A DNA stretch of 64,000 bases from Macrotis lagotis. Its lineage: Eukaryota; Chordata; Mammalia; Peramelemorphia; Peramelidae. The stretch lies in NCBI RefSeq assembly GCF_037893015.1, contig NC_133659.1, forward strand, positions 14,922,183 to 14,986,182. The letters are read 5' to 3'. The notes under the pieces were generated by a model. It had not been told where the DNA came from. It saw only the letters and a program-made list of their open reading frames with translations, and searched no databases. Both the position numbers and the translations under genes were made by a program. This document shows positions 36,150 through 49,234 of the stretch, piece after piece (within the stretch, counting starts at the first letter, position 1; the number at the start of each line of letters is the position of its first letter).

Positions 36150-36345
36150 CTGTTATTGCTAAATATCCCTTCCTACAAATGTAAAGACTATATCAGATTG
36201 CCTTCCATTGGGGGAAGGGGAGGGAAGGGAGAGAGGGAGAAAAAGACTGAAGAATTCAAAACCTTGCAAAAAAAGTGATTGGTAGAAACTACTATTGTAC
36301 ATAATGGAAAACAATAAAATATTTATATAACTAAAAAAAAATCCC
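36150..36345 (+). mobile_element. L1 LINE 3' end
   Basis: TATATCAGATTGCCTTCCAT, AGAGAGGGAGAAAAAGACTG, ACAATAAAATATTTATATAA. Confidence 0.7.
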
Positions 36346-36926
36346 TTGCTATAAACAAATTGAAGCTAACTGCTTAAATGGATCTGGAAAGCTAGTCACT
36401 GGCAACTAAGATGGAGGGAGGTGGGGAAAGAGATACCAGATAGGAGATGAGTCTTTAGTACTAGAATACTCCACATCCCCTCATGGTGCTCAAGGTCTCA
36501 AAGAGGAGACATGATCAGCCTCACTTTGGCAGAGTGACACCAAAACAACCAATACATGTAAAATGAGAGTCAAGATTGATATTCTCTAGGGTCCCTCACA
36601 GTTCTAAACTGATTATCCAATGATTTCGACCAATCCTGTCATTTTACAGCAGATGAAATTGAGTCTCAGAGAAGGGAGCAAGCTGCTTAATGGCCACAGC
36701 TGACTAGACTTCTTCCCCCAAAAGGGTTCTAAAGGATCTGCAGTAATGAAGCGTGACCCCCTCCTCCCCCAAAGGCCAGGCTAGGAGAGCTGGGCCACTG
36801 CCACCCAGTGCACAGGCTGCCATCTCTCCCAAAGGGCAGCATTCCAAGGCAGGGATGTTTTCTGAGTCTTTGCTTGCCTACCAGAGTTCAACAACCTCAC
36901 TTTGAAGGCTCCATAAATTAATAGGT

Positions 36927-36927
<1 letters not shown>
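36346..36927. other. Unassigned intron 7 stretch
   Basis: 36590-36700 resembles a reverse MIR tail (ATTTTACAGCAGATGAAATT); the rest is not recognised. Confidence 0.4.

Positions 36928-37002
<75 letters not shown>
36928..37002 (+). repeat. (AT)n microsatellite
   Basis: AT units with one interruption near 36960; makes Tyr/Ile frames. Confidence 0.95.
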
Positions 37003-37005
<3 letters not shown>

Positions 37006-37299
37006 GCCTCCACCAGGGCCTAGAAAATTAACAAAATCAATCATGCTTTTCTTCAAGCAAGTTACAGAATTCTGATCTTTGAAGCTTTTAGACCAGCTCC
37101 TCATCCTTGCTGAGGACACTCTGCAGAAAATCTCACATGCAAACTGGGGGGTGGGAATAAAGTCAGCTATAAATAAGGAGATCAAAAGTTCAGTTAAATA
37201 GGCACAGCTGCACCCATCCCAGAAAACTTCAGGAATGGAGCCACGCAACTTGCTTTTCAAAAAATAATTAACCTTGAAGGACTGAAGAACAACAGTTTC

Positions 37300-37470
37300 A
37301 AGGAAAGAGGGGAGGGAAGGAGGAAGGGAGGGAGAGACAGAGACAAAGGCAGAAGCAGAGACAAAAGAGATAGGAAGATGGAGATATTGGGATAGTGAGA
37401 AGGAAGGAGAGAGTCAGAGATTAGAGAGACAAAAAAAAGACAAGAGTCAGACAGGAAAATGAAGAGAAAA

Positions 37471-37538
<68 letters not shown>

Positions 37539-37620
37539 AAAGGAGAAAAGATAGAGAAAAGGAAGGAAGAATAGAATGGAGAGAGAGGGAGGAAGAGAGG
37601 AGAAAGGCAGTGAGAGAGGT
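37300..37620 (+). repeat. GA-rich tract with (GA)n core
   Basis: Purine-rich throughout; near-pure GA at 37471-37533. Confidence 0.95.
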
Positions 37621-37799
37621 CCCCATCATTAGACCTTTTAAACAGAATTTGAATAAATTCAAATTTACTTAGTTATAGAGATAGGAAGCTAAAGTGAATA
37701 GGTTCTAAGGCAAGGAATTTGCTATCTTATCAATCCAACCTAACAAACATCTTCTAGGTGCCTATAGTTTGGGAGGCACTATGCTTTGTATTCAGATGT

Positions 37800-38530
37800 C
37801 ACTTGTACATAGGCATCTCTTTGGTCTGTCCATCCAAGCCCCAGTTTCTCATCTGAGCTCTAGCCATATGTCACCAACTGGACATCTTCAACTAATTATC
37901 CTACAGACATCTCACACTCAACGAATTCAAAACAGATTTCATCATCTTTCTCCCTAAAACCACTTCTTGCCCAAACTTTCCTACTTTGGTCTATTGAGGG
38001 AATCTATAACCTTCCAGTCACCTAGATGTATGGCCATCTTCCAACCTATGGCCAAAGTCTTGTGAACTCTACACCCCAACCCAGCTCCCAACCATCCTTT
38101 TCTCTTCATTCTGGCAGTGAGGTGTCTGATCTAAAACATCATCCTTTCATCCAGACTAACTTTGCAACATCCCCTTAATTGCATTCCCAGATTCCAGTCT
38201 CTCCCTCCTCATTTTAACCTACCTAGAGATACCAACAGAATTCTGACCCTGACCATGTCATCACATGCTAGCTGAACAACTTTCAATGTCTCCAAGAAAG
38301 CCTTTCCAGATCATTCCTTCCAGGCATACGACACATCTATTCCCTTCATGCAATTTATGTTCCATCTGTCCTCCTTGTTCTTCTCCCACCTCTGTACCCT
38401 TGATAGAGGCAGGGCCCACACCCTGCATGTCATGCCCTGCCTCCTCAACTCTGCTTCTTAATATACTTAGCTTCCTTCAAGGCTTCATTGCCACCTCTAA
38501 TCTTCCTACAGCTTTCATTGCTGTCTCCTT
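37800..38530 (+). mobile_element. L2 LINE fragment
   Basis: ACATCTCACACTCAACGAAT, AAACAGATTTCATCATCTTT, CCTGACCATGTCATCACATG, AGCTTCCTTCAAGGCTTCAT: the L2 3' coding region in order, diverged. Confidence 0.7.
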
Positions 38531-38540
38531 TCTCATTTTA

Positions 38541-38582
38541 TCATCTGTATATATGTATATATATATATATATATATATTCAT
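38541..38582 (+). repeat. (AT)n microsatellite
   Basis: ATATGT and AT units. Confidence 0.9.
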
Positions 38583-40924
38583 ATTTTTTACATACTGTCC
38601 CACCACTCCCCTCAAATGAACAAAACTAATTCTTTAAGGACCAGAAATGGTTTTACTTTGTCTTTGAATTTTTATCAACAATCTTAATGTAGCTATTTTT
38701 ATCTTTTTTTAATTGTAGATTCGAATTTTTATAAGGTGTGAAATTCAACCTACTTAATAGAACTCATCAACAGCCCACAACAGGCAACTTGAAACTCTCC
38801 CCACCTTCTCATCCCTTCAATGCCAAACAACTGTTCCTGATTAGCCTCCAAGCTCCAGTGGAATTGAAGCAAATAACTTCAGTCTCATTTGCTAAAGGGA
38901 AACCCTAGGAGAGTTTGAATGTAATCTCCTAAAACAGATCAGCAATTGTCAACAGCAAAGCAGGTGTGATGTCCACCCAGGCTGGCTAGCTGCTGCATGT
39001 CCACCCTCAGCATCAACAACCTTCAGGGAGGACCACCTGTGTTACCTTGTTATTTCTACTATTAGCAGTCATCATTTTATTTGTCAGTCAGAAACTTCTG
39101 AGCAAAACACCAGAGCTACCACCATCCATCACTTGTCTCCCCAGCAAGCACTTTGGTTTACCTCCTGGTCTTTGACTCCTCTCTCCCATATTCACCTCAA
39201 TAACCCATCTTGCCACTCCTTCCTTCTTGGTCATGGTTGTCCCCAGAGTCATCCAAATCACTCTTCCTCCTGTTCAGTCTTAGACCCGGCTAGAGTCTCT
39301 AAAGATAACTTGATGTACTAACTTGATGGGTTGTTCATCCAACTCTATCTAATATGTTCAGACTGAATTCAAGTAATGAAGATTTTTCATCCATTTTAGT
39401 TTCGTTGTGTGGATTAGTGGTGGATGCTTTTTGCATGGCCTAGAATCTCACTGAGAAAACCCTATAGGGATCCAGGGCTTGAAGGAATCAAAAAAGTTGT
39501 CCTCTGCAAATAAGAGCAAAGTAAAGGCTTAATAAATGTTTACTGATTGGATTTTGTCTGCAAAGAAGAACCCTCTTTGCATCTCGTAAAGGTCAGACAT
39601 TCAATCCTCATGATGTTCTTGAGCATCTTCAGTGAGACTAGACTTCCATGAATGCAGTCTACAATGAAACAAGCTTGGTTTTGTTACTATGTCACACTAA
39701 TAAAAAAGAAAATTTATATGAAAATATTTGGAGTTTATGGTTAAATGCCAAAAGGTAACATAGAATAATTAATAATGTTGGCTCCAAAAAAATATTCATT
39801 CAAATACTACTCCCGATCTTACTATATTTGATTACTGAAGAAGATGTCTATACTCTCCATACCTCAGCTCTGCCGTCTGAACTGATTAGTAAGGATTCCC
39901 TACAGTGACAACATCAAGACCCTTTACATATTTACAATCAACTAAAACCACAGGGCTTGTGCTGTACCTTATCCCTTAGACAATTCACTGTCTGAATCCA
40001 AGTGATAATGGATTCAGTAACCTACCCAGGTTGCAGCAGCTCACTTCACAGTGATCTCCATTCAACTTTCGCTTACTGAGCTCATTAACCTGTTGTGCTA
40101 GTCCTAAAGATTTTCCCGAATTTTGATTCTGCTAAAGAATCTCTCCCTCTGTTTCCTCTCCATGGACTCTATGCTTTTATCTAAGCATAGAAAAGATTTA
40201 AACAGAAAAAGGGTAGGGCCATGGAAGACATTGGGGACCTTCTCCTTCCAAGTGGATGCCAATCCAAAAGGAAAATCTCTAATTTAATTTCTCAGGGCTG
40301 ACCACTCCCTAGCGCGGTGCCAGTCTCTATAGAAAGCTCACCAATAACAGTGGACTTGTTGTTTATCCACAGACTTCTTCTTAATGACATCTAAATACCA
40401 TAATATTGGAGGCCTCCCAGTAGAGCAAGATCACAGAGTTCAATCGGGCATTTGTCCTCTTAGCAGTATCACATTCCTGGCACTTTGAAGGGTAAGGGAG
40501 GGAGAAGCCATGATTCGATGCCCTTGTAATTGCTGTTTAAGGGTATACAGTATCAGTGGAATTTGTCCAGTTGGCTTAATGGAAATTATCCAACCCCAAG
40601 TCTCACCTTTCCTTCTTAATAGGCTCCAGTTCCTACCAGCCAGAGACTTACTTTCTGATTTGATTCATTGCTAGTTTGATCAAGGAGGCTTCTAGAACAA
40701 TCCCTATGTAATTCAATGTACTGTGCTGGGAAGGGAGAATTTAAAAAACCCTCCAAAGCTGCCCACTAGCTCATTCCTTGTAAAGAAGTGGAGCCATGTG
40801 CATATTGTCCTGTCTTATAGGAAGGGCAATGAAATCAGCCTTAGACCCACGGAACTGGACAAGATTTCAGTGGTCATGGAGTCCAATCCGCTCATTATAA
40901 AAATAATTCTCAACCTAACAAACC
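38583..40924. other. Repeat-poor 2.3 kb of intron 7
   Basis: Apart from possible L2 traces near 39160-39260 and 39510-39560 I recognise no element or gene here. Long by the standard of this window. Confidence 0.4.
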
Positions 40925-41450
40925 ATAAAATAAGAATTCTCATATATAGAGTAAGCAGGAAAAGATATCATTATGTGAAACTGCACATCTCTTTTGTAGA
41001 GCTTACCTTTTATTTTTAAATATAATCAATCCAGCATGTAACTTTTAAAGGTATCCTTCCTGTCTGACTCTTTCTATGCATTCTCTTTCATCTACTCTCT
41101 TTTGTGCTTTTGAAAAATGTTTCATCGCTTCTCAGCCTTTTGGCTAAGATCAAGTGTAGTGAAAAATATTTCAGTGACTCTTCTTTTTCTTGTTTTTTGC
41201 TATCCTATCCCCAGACCCCATCTCCCTGAATAAAAAAAGGAAGAAAAACAAAGCCTTACTAACAAATAAACATATACAAGCAAAATAAATTGCCATTAGC
41301 TATGTCCAAAAATGCATACCTCATTCTGCATCTTCAGGCCATCACTTCTCTTGGCAAGAGGTGAGTGGCATGCTTCATCTTTGAACCCCTGAAATAATCC
41401 CTTATCATTGCATGGAACACTCCTTTTGAGTCTTTCAAAATTGGTTTTCT
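40925..41450 (-). mobile_element. L1 LINE 3' region, split by a U2 pseudogene
   Basis: Antisense L1 3' sequence like that at 51935: TATGTGAAACTGCACATCTC, then CAGACCCCATCTCCCTGAAT and TTAGCTATGTCCAAAAATGC. Confidence 0.65.
41124..41160 (+). pseudogene. 3'-truncated U2 snRNA retropseudogene with TSD
   Basis: The 37 bases match the 5' end of U2 snRNA with one visible change (ATCGCTTCTCAGCCTTTTGG then CTAAGATCAAGTGTAGT; U2 has CTCGGCC). The insert stops there with no A-tail. It is flanked by GAAAAATGTTTCA (41112-41124) and GAAAAATATTTCA (41161-41173), a target-site duplication with one mismatch. No snRNA promoter elements were seen; it is inert. Confidence 0.92.
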
Positions 41451-41474
41451 TTCATGTAACACCTCATAAGAATT

Positions 41475-41713
41475 GAGCAGCTAGGTAGCTCAGTAGATAG
41501 AGACCTGTGCATGGAGTCAAGAAGACCTGAGTCCAAATCCAGCCTCAGACACTTACTGACTGGGTGACCCTGGGTAAGTGACTTAAATCTGTTTGCCTCA
41601 GTTGGACAATGAGGTGGATAAGGAAATAGTAAACCACTCCAGTATCTCTACCAAGAAAATGCCAAATGGGAACACAAAGAGTCAGACACAACTGAGTCAC
41701 AAAAACAACAAAT
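41475..41713 (+). repeat. MAR1-type CORE-SINE
   Basis: TTGAGCAGCTAGGTAGCTCA, GGTGACCCTGGGTAAGTGAC, AGTCAGACACAACTGAGTCA. Confidence 0.93.
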
Positions 41714-42099
41714 TATAATAATTAGCTTGGTTTTAAGTCTAGGGACAATATATGGCTCCCTCCTCTGAGGCTTTAGGGAGTTATTTTTGGCTCTTCATTT
41801 TTTAAGATAAGTTATGAATTTAGTCACAATCATTACAAGATCCCACTTAGCAAAATTCCTGAGCAGAGATCAGGCTTTCTGCCTTAATTTACCTTTATAT
41901 ATCTCTCTCTAATTAATGTTTCCTGGTCTTTTTGAGGTAGAGACTTACTAGAAATCTTTGAATAATGTTCTTGTCTGTGAAAAGAAAGAGGGTAAAGTCT
42001 AGAAGCCTCCTAGCAATGAATCAAATCAGAAAAGAAGACCTCTTTCTTCCTAAACTTTCACTCAGTCATTTAGAAAATAGGTTACACTAGTGGCATCGA
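41714..42099. other. Unassigned intron 7 stretch
   Basis: Nothing recognised. Confidence 0.35.
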
Positions 42100-42601
42100 T
42101 CGGGTCAGTCTTCTATTATCAGATACCCTAAGAGTCAAAATCTCCCTTCTCCAGCCATGGTTCAATTTTATTCCATTACATTCCTCTACCATAATTTATT
42201 TAATCATCACCCCAATTAATTCCAATTGTTTTCCACTACAAAAGGATCTTTTTGTATATATAGGTCCTTATCCTCTTTCTGTGATCTCTCTGTGGTATAG
42301 GACTGGTCATGATATCCCTGAATCAAATGGCATGCCCATGCTATATCTGGGAATATAGGCATAAATTCCTTTAGAGAATAGCTAGTCCAATTTACAGCTC
42401 CACCAACAAGACATGAGTCTGCCTGTTTCCCCACAACACTTCCAAAAACATCATTTTCCTTTTCTATCAACTTTGCCAATCTGAAGGGTACAAGATGATG
42501 CCCAAGAGAGGATTTAATTTGCATTTCTCTAATTATTAGTGATTTGGTATATCTTTACATGGTTGAGCATAACTTGGCTTCCTTTGAAAATTACCTTTGA
42601 A
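42100..42601 (-). mobile_element. L1 LINE ORF2 C-terminal remnant
   Basis: A 102-codon reverse frame keeps traces of the ORF2 end (MQIKSSLGHHL, then RLAKLIEKEN). Antisense phrase AATTTGCATTTCTCTAATTA. A younger L1 3' end is inserted at its right side. Confidence 0.75.
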
Positions 42602-42942
42602 CTTATGATGGAAAATGCCATCCACATCCAGAGGAAAAACTGTGGAAACTGAATGCAGATCAATGCATAGTATTTTCACTTTTAAAATTTGTTTTGTTTT
42701 ATCTTTTTTCATGGTTTCCCCCCTTTTTGTTCTTTATTCACAATAAGACTAATATGAAAATATTTTAAATATGATTGTACATATATAACCTGTATCACAT
42801 TGCTCCCTGTCCTGGAGTAGGAGGAAGAAAGAGGAAGGGAGAAAAATGTGAAACTCAAAAGCTTACAAAAAGATAAATGTTGAAAACTAGCTTTATATGT
42901 AATTTGAAAAAAATAAAATTTAAATTTAAAAAGTGAAAAAAT
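42602..42942 (+). mobile_element. 5'-truncated L1 3' end with 12 bp TSD
   Basis: TGGAAAATGCCATCCACATC through TAATTTGAAAAAAATAAAA. ATTACCTTTGAA repeats at 42590-42601 and 42943-42954 mark a target-primed insertion. Confidence 0.85.
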
Positions 42943-43219
42943 ATTACCTTTGAAATGGTTTGTGAACTTACAAATCTGAATCTGCTCCTTGGATATCTCA
43001 GCTATAATCTATTATCTATAACAACTATATTTATATTATATAATTTCCCTGCCCTATCTATGATCTGATAATCAAAAGTTCAAGTGACAGAGAAAGAGGA
43101 CTTGGGTTATCGTTGGGGGAGTGAGGAGGACTTCATGGAGTAGATGAGGCTCCATTGCAGGAAGGTTGGGTGTCTTTGGATGGTTGATTCGAAATAGGGA
43201 AGGGACACACAACTACCTG
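42943..43219. other. Unassigned intron 7 stretch
   Basis: May include the rest of the older L1; not recognisable. Confidence 0.3.
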
Positions 43220-43450
43220 GTATAGACTTAGAGGCAGAAAGACCTGAGTTCAAATCCACTTACTAGCTGACACTTGACCCTAGTCAAGTCACTTAACCTC
43301 TGTCCAATTTAGTTTCCTCAATCTGTAAGATGGGAATAATAATTGCTCTCACCTCTTAGGTTGCTTATGAGGGGAAAATGAGATAATATTTGGGAAATGC
43401 TTTGCAAATCTTAAAGCACTATCCAAATGTGAGCCTGAGTGATTATTACA
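43220..43450 (+). repeat. CORE-SINE, MIR-tailed
   Basis: AGACCTGAGTTCAAATCCAC, ACCCTAGTCAAGTCACTTAA, GCTTTGCAAATCTTAAAGCA. Confidence 0.85.
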
Positions 43451-44192
<742 letters not shown>

Positions 44193-44404
44193 TCATGGAA
44201 AGAAGTGGAAAAAAATCACAGTCATTTTAGCCCAGGGTCCCCTTGAGCATCACCCAGGAGTTGACCCACTTCTATGAGAGGCCCTCTGGACAGAAGTCTG
44301 TATCAGCATTGGGGAGGTGGGTGGTCAAGGAAAAATGAACTCGTTATTTCAGAGCTTGAGTTTTCGGAGACACAGAAATGATGATGTATATTTATTTTAT
44401 TTCC

Positions 44405-44752
44405 CATCCAGTGACCCTAGCCTCCTGGCTGTCCTCCAAACCAGACCCTCCATTCTCAGCTCTGGCCATTCTCATCAACCATTCTCCACATCTAGTAAAC
44501 TCTCCAACCTCAGCTTCGTCTACTGATCTCCTGGCTTCCTCCAACTCTCAACTAAAATCTCACTTTCTACCTCCCCTCTTAAGTCCAGTCTTCCCTCTGT
44601 TAATTATTTCCTATTTAACTTATTTTTTATATATTTCTTTATATCTTGTTTCCCCTATTAGATTATAAGCCCTTTGAGGGCAGGGGCATGCCTTCTTTTT
44701 TATAAGGACTTAGCACAAGGTTAATAAATATTTATTGACTGATTCGTCTTGA
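44405..44752 (+). mobile_element. L2 LINE 3' end (intron 6)
   Basis: GACCCTAGCCTCCTGGCTGT, CAACTAAAATCTCACTTTCT, ATTAGATTATAAGCCCTTTG, then the TTAATAAATATTTATTGACT tail. Confidence 0.88.
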
Positions 44753-44754
44753 GC

Positions 44755-44900
44755 AATACACATAACTTCTCTGCCTCGGTTGCCTCATATGTGAAGTGGA
44801 CATAATGATAGAGCCTATCTCCTGGGGTTGTTGAAATAATATGTGTATGAAGCACTAAGTAAACTAAAGAATTGCATGAATGCAAGATATTCTATACTTA
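44755..44900 (+). repeat. MIR SINE
   Basis: AACTTCTCTGCCTCGGTTGC, ATGTGAAGTGGACATAATGA. Confidence 0.65.
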
Positions 44901-45169
44901 TTTATGTCAATATGATCTTTCTCTGTTTGCTTCCAATTAAAATTTTTGGAAATGCTTTAAAGGCCACAGGGTTTCCTATAGAGTGGGTCTCCATTACATG
45001 CTGATCCGACTGAATGGGAACTCTCAACCAAAGATATGGCAGCCCCTCAAATTGCTCAGAGCATCCCTTTCCTGATTGCTAAGGGGAGGAAGAGTGTTCA
45101 GGCATGGGGGAGCAGCCGGCAAAAAGATATGGGGCTGGTAGATGGAGCATCATGGTAGAGGCACAACTG

Positions 45170-45295
45170 GGAGACAAGGGCTGATAGTTTTTGGAGGGTT
45201 AACATGTTGGAGGGCTATAGGATTTTGTGTTTGATCCTAGAGGCAACAGAGAGTCATTGGAGTCCACTGGGACATCACTAAATGATCCTTCCAAC
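45170..45295 (-). mobile_element. L2 LINE fragment
   Basis: GATTTTGTGTTTGATCCTAG, GAGTCATTGGAGTCCACTGG. Confidence 0.6.
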
Positions 45296-45435
45296 TCTGG
45301 GGGAAAGAAAATTGACAGAAGATGGGAATTTTGCTTCTTAGCTATCCCAAGGGTGTCTCTCTCCCCTCCCACAAAGCTATTACCCTTCTTGAGGGAAGAA
45401 AGGTCGATAGGTTAGGCCTGGGGGGAGGCCACTCA

Positions 45436-46149
<714 letters not shown>

Positions 46150-46405
46150 TATCTGGAGGCAGCTATGGGGCAGAGTCCTGGGCTTGGAGTCAGGACTCCA
46201 GCACCAGATACTTACTGGCTGTGTGACCCTGGACGGATCACTTAACCTCTATCTGCCTCCATTTTCTCATCTGTAAAATGGCAATAATCTGATCACCAAT
46301 CTTCCAGGGTAGTTATAAGAATCAAATGGAGATAGGATTTGTAAAGTGCTCGGCATAATGTCCAATACAGAGTGAGGTCTATATAAAGGTAGCTTTCATT
46401 ACATA
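46150..46405 (+). repeat. CORE-SINE, MIR-tailed
   Basis: GGAGGCAGCTATGGGGCAG, GTGTGACCCTGGACGGATCA, TTGTAAAGTGCTCGGCATAA. Confidence 0.85.
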
Positions 46406-46429
46406 GTTTGCTGCATGTGACTGAGAGAC

Positions 46430-46550
46430 GCAAAGTTAACAGTAACATTACGAAAGATCACTGCCTCTGGCATTCCTTCTGTAAAATGAAGGAATTGGGA
46501 CAAATGATCGATAATGCCCCTTCCAGATCTAGACATTTCCCAGTGTCTTA
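46430..46550 (+). repeat. MIR/THER SINE tail
   Basis: TGTAAAATGAAGGAATTGGG, AATGCCCCTTCCAGATCTAG. Confidence 0.65.
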
Positions 46551-46571
46551 AAAAAAATGATCTTAACAATT

Positions 46572-46890
46572 CTAAAAAACTTGTGATGGAAAATACTAGC
46601 CAATCCAGAGAAGGAACCATAAGGTCTGAAAGCAGACCAAAGCTTGCACTTTCCAATTTTTACAATGTGTTTTATGTATTATGGCTTTTTCTCTTTTTTT
46701 CTTCCCCTTTTTGATTTGATACTTCTTTCACAACATGATTAATATGGATATATCTTTAACATAGTTATACATGTATAACCTATATTAGGGGAGAGAGGGA
46801 GGGAAGGAGAAAAATGTGAAACTCAAAACCTTTCAAAAAATGATTGCTGAAAACTCCTTGCTTGTAATTGGAAAACTAAATAATTTTTTT
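46572..46890 (+). mobile_element. L1 LINE 3' end
   Basis: CTTTCACAACATGATTAATA, AGGAGAAAAATGTGAAACTC, TTGTAATTGGAAAACTAAAT. Confidence 0.8.
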
Positions 46891-47027
46891 TTAAACAAAA
46901 AAGGTCTTACTTAGTTGGAAACTTTATGGAATTTCAGAAAGACTGGTAAGAAGAGAATTTTTTTAAAGAAATAACTCCTCTTAAGAAATGTCTGATTTTT
47001 GAGGAATAGTATCAAAAGATGAATCTG

Positions 47028-47184
47028 GGGGCAGCTAGGGGCAGTGGATAGAGCATCAGCTCTGGAGTCAGGAGTAGCTGAGTTCAAATCCAGCCTCAGA
47101 CACTTAATAATGACCTAGCTGTGTGGCCTTGGGCAAGCCACTTAACCCCATTTGTCTTGCAAAAAAAAAAAAACCTAAAAAAAG
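47028..47184 (+). repeat. WSINE-type SINE, 12 bp TSD
   Basis: AAGATGAATCTG at 47016-47027 and 47185-47196; A13 near the end. Confidence 0.95.
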
Positions 47185-47196
47185 AAGATGAATCTG

Positions 47197-48097
47197 AGTT
47201 TCACTGACCATTGCAATGAATGTCCAAGTTTAGATTCACCAACAGGAGAGTGGCCACCAGGCAATTAAATGGGGAGGCCATAGAACCCCATGAAGTTTGT
47301 CTCCTCAGAAAGGTCATCAACTACACTGAGGGAAGGAGTTCCCATAGGATCTTTGGAGAGCTAGATGGGAACCATCCTTATAAAATGATAAATCCTTGAA
47401 ATTCTGAATCATGGAAGACTGAGGTTTACTGAGGCAAAGGAAAAAGCAGGTTGCCCCAGAACTCCTGATCTCTTAGTCCAGCCCCCATAGTCATCATGGA
47501 GGGCAGAAGTCTTTGTAGAGAGGGGGCCCAACTTTCTCAACAATAGCAGCAACAGCGGCTGACCAACACCGACCAACAATCAGATGGGCACAGGAATCCT
47601 GGAAGGCTGTATCCCCGACACAGCTTCCAGCCCAGCCCAGCCCTAATAGCCATCATCCATAGAAGTAACCCCTACAGAGAAAGGTCCAGGGAACCTCAAT
47701 AACAACTGCAGGCCAGGCAGGCCAGGCCTAGCTGAAGCAGCAGCAGAGAAGAGCGCAGGACATTCTACACAAGTCAAACCACCAGCAGCTCTTGACTGAC
47801 ATCTTCCTTCAGTGCCAGAGACAGCCGAGGACCCTGAACCCAAGAGGCCTGGAAAAAACAAGTTTTTCAGGCCAAGGTGAGTGGCCATGATCTGGGGAAG
47901 CAGCCCCTGAGGAGATGCCAACTCTAGGGGCAGAGTCATAGCTACTGAAGCCCCAGGAAGTTATTGAGTCTTTGGTACTTAATAACTGTCTGACTTTTAT
48001 TTATATGTCTAGGACATGAGTGCTTAAGAATGCGTTGTATATTTATTCTTTAAAAATAAGCTCAGTCTCATATTCACTTATGAAAATGGGGGTGGGA
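47197..48097. other. Unassigned intron 5 block, GC-rich centre
   Basis: No repeat recognised. 47480-47940 is compositionally distinct, rich in CAG/CCAG words, and on the plus strand ends in CCAAGGTGAGTGG, which looks like a splice donor antisense to PGM1. Confidence 0.35.
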
Positions 48098-48290
48098 ACA
48101 TGATGTACTGGAAAGAATGCTAGATTTATAGGCCAAAGACCTGGGTTCAAAACTGGACTATGGCCACTTTGGGCAACCTCCAGCTGGTCATTTAATCCTT
48201 TGGGGGGATTTAGTTTCCTCATGCAAAATGAGGGTACTGGACTAGATGGCACTCAAGGTCCTTTAGAGTTCTAAATCTATGACTCTCTAA
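48098..48290 (+). repeat. MIR/THER-type SINE
   Basis: AAAGACCTGGGTTCAAAACT, AATGAGGGTACTGGACTAGA, GAGTTCTAAATCTATGACTC. Confidence 0.8.
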
Positions 48291-48508
48291 TCTCTCGGGG
48301 AAACAGTATCTTCTATAAATTGAAGAGGACAGATCATGATGAAGTCAGAAGTAAAATATCTTGGTTAGCAATGAGTTTTAAGAAAAAAAACAAGGATCAA
48401 TAACTCATACAGGTATCAGACAGGCAGGGAAAGTAAGGAAAAAATTTTTCAGCTACATGAATAGAAAGGAAGGAACAAAAGAAAGTCAGTATTAAAAACT
48501 TAGAATGT

Positions 48509-48795
48509 TGCTATCCACCTCCAAAGAACTGATGGGGTCTGAATGCCAATAGAAGCAAGTTTTTTTTTAACTTTATTTTTCTTGGGGGTTTTTTGAAGGG
48601 GGGAGGGTTCTGTTTTCTTTCAAAACATGACCAATATGGAAATATGTTTTGCATGACTGCATGTGTATAATCTATGTCAAAGTGCTTTCCTTCTCAAGAA
48701 GTGAAGGGAGGGAGAGAATTTGGAACTCAAATTTAAAATAAAAACAAATGCCAAAAAAACATTTTTAAATGTAATTAGAAAAAGTAAAATGATAA
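48509..48795 (+). mobile_element. L1 LINE 3' end
   Basis: CTATCCACCTCCAAAGAACT, GGAAATATGTTTTGCATGAC, GGGAGAGAATTTGGAACTCA. Confidence 0.85.
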
Positions 48796-48807
48796 CTTTT
48801 TTTAAAA

Positions 48808-48905
48808 AATCCTACAATGTGCCAATTACTGGCTAAACTCTGAGGATCCCTTTTGTAAAGGGATAATCCCTGCCTTCAAGTGGCTCCTACTTTACTAGAA
48901 GAAAG
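48808..48905 (-). mobile_element. L2-like fragment
   Basis: CCTACAATGTGCCAATTACT, ATAATCCCTGCCTTCAAGTG. Confidence 0.55.
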
Positions 48906-49069
48906 AACTAATGGGAATCTCCCTTTGGAAAAAGGTAGAGCTGTCCAGGGTACCAGGTAGGTGGTCATGTGGCCATGCAGGGGAGTGACAATAATGATTT
49001 ACGTTGTGTGCACTTTAAGGATTTGAATTCTATTAAACAGATGGCTTTTTATAGATTTCTTTGGATGTA

Positions 49070-49180
49070 TAGCACAAGGTTCAAATCCTGACTCCTTTTG
49101 TGACCTGGGGTAGGTCACATCCCTTTGAGTCTGCAAAATAAGTGGGTAGGGCTTGATTTCTCAAGGATCTAGAGATGATA
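49070..49180 (+). repeat. MIR remnant
   Basis: AGGTTCAAATCCTGACTCC, TGACCTGGGGTAGGTCAC. Confidence 0.55.
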
Positions 49181-49234
49181 TGAACTTTCTGGTGTTCAAA
49201 CCACTGATCTCTCAATATTCTAAGAATCAGAGCT

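Noticed and set aside
40167-40190. Small hairpin CTATGCTT...AAGCATAG
   Set aside because: An 8-base stem is expected by chance in 64 kb and has no context.
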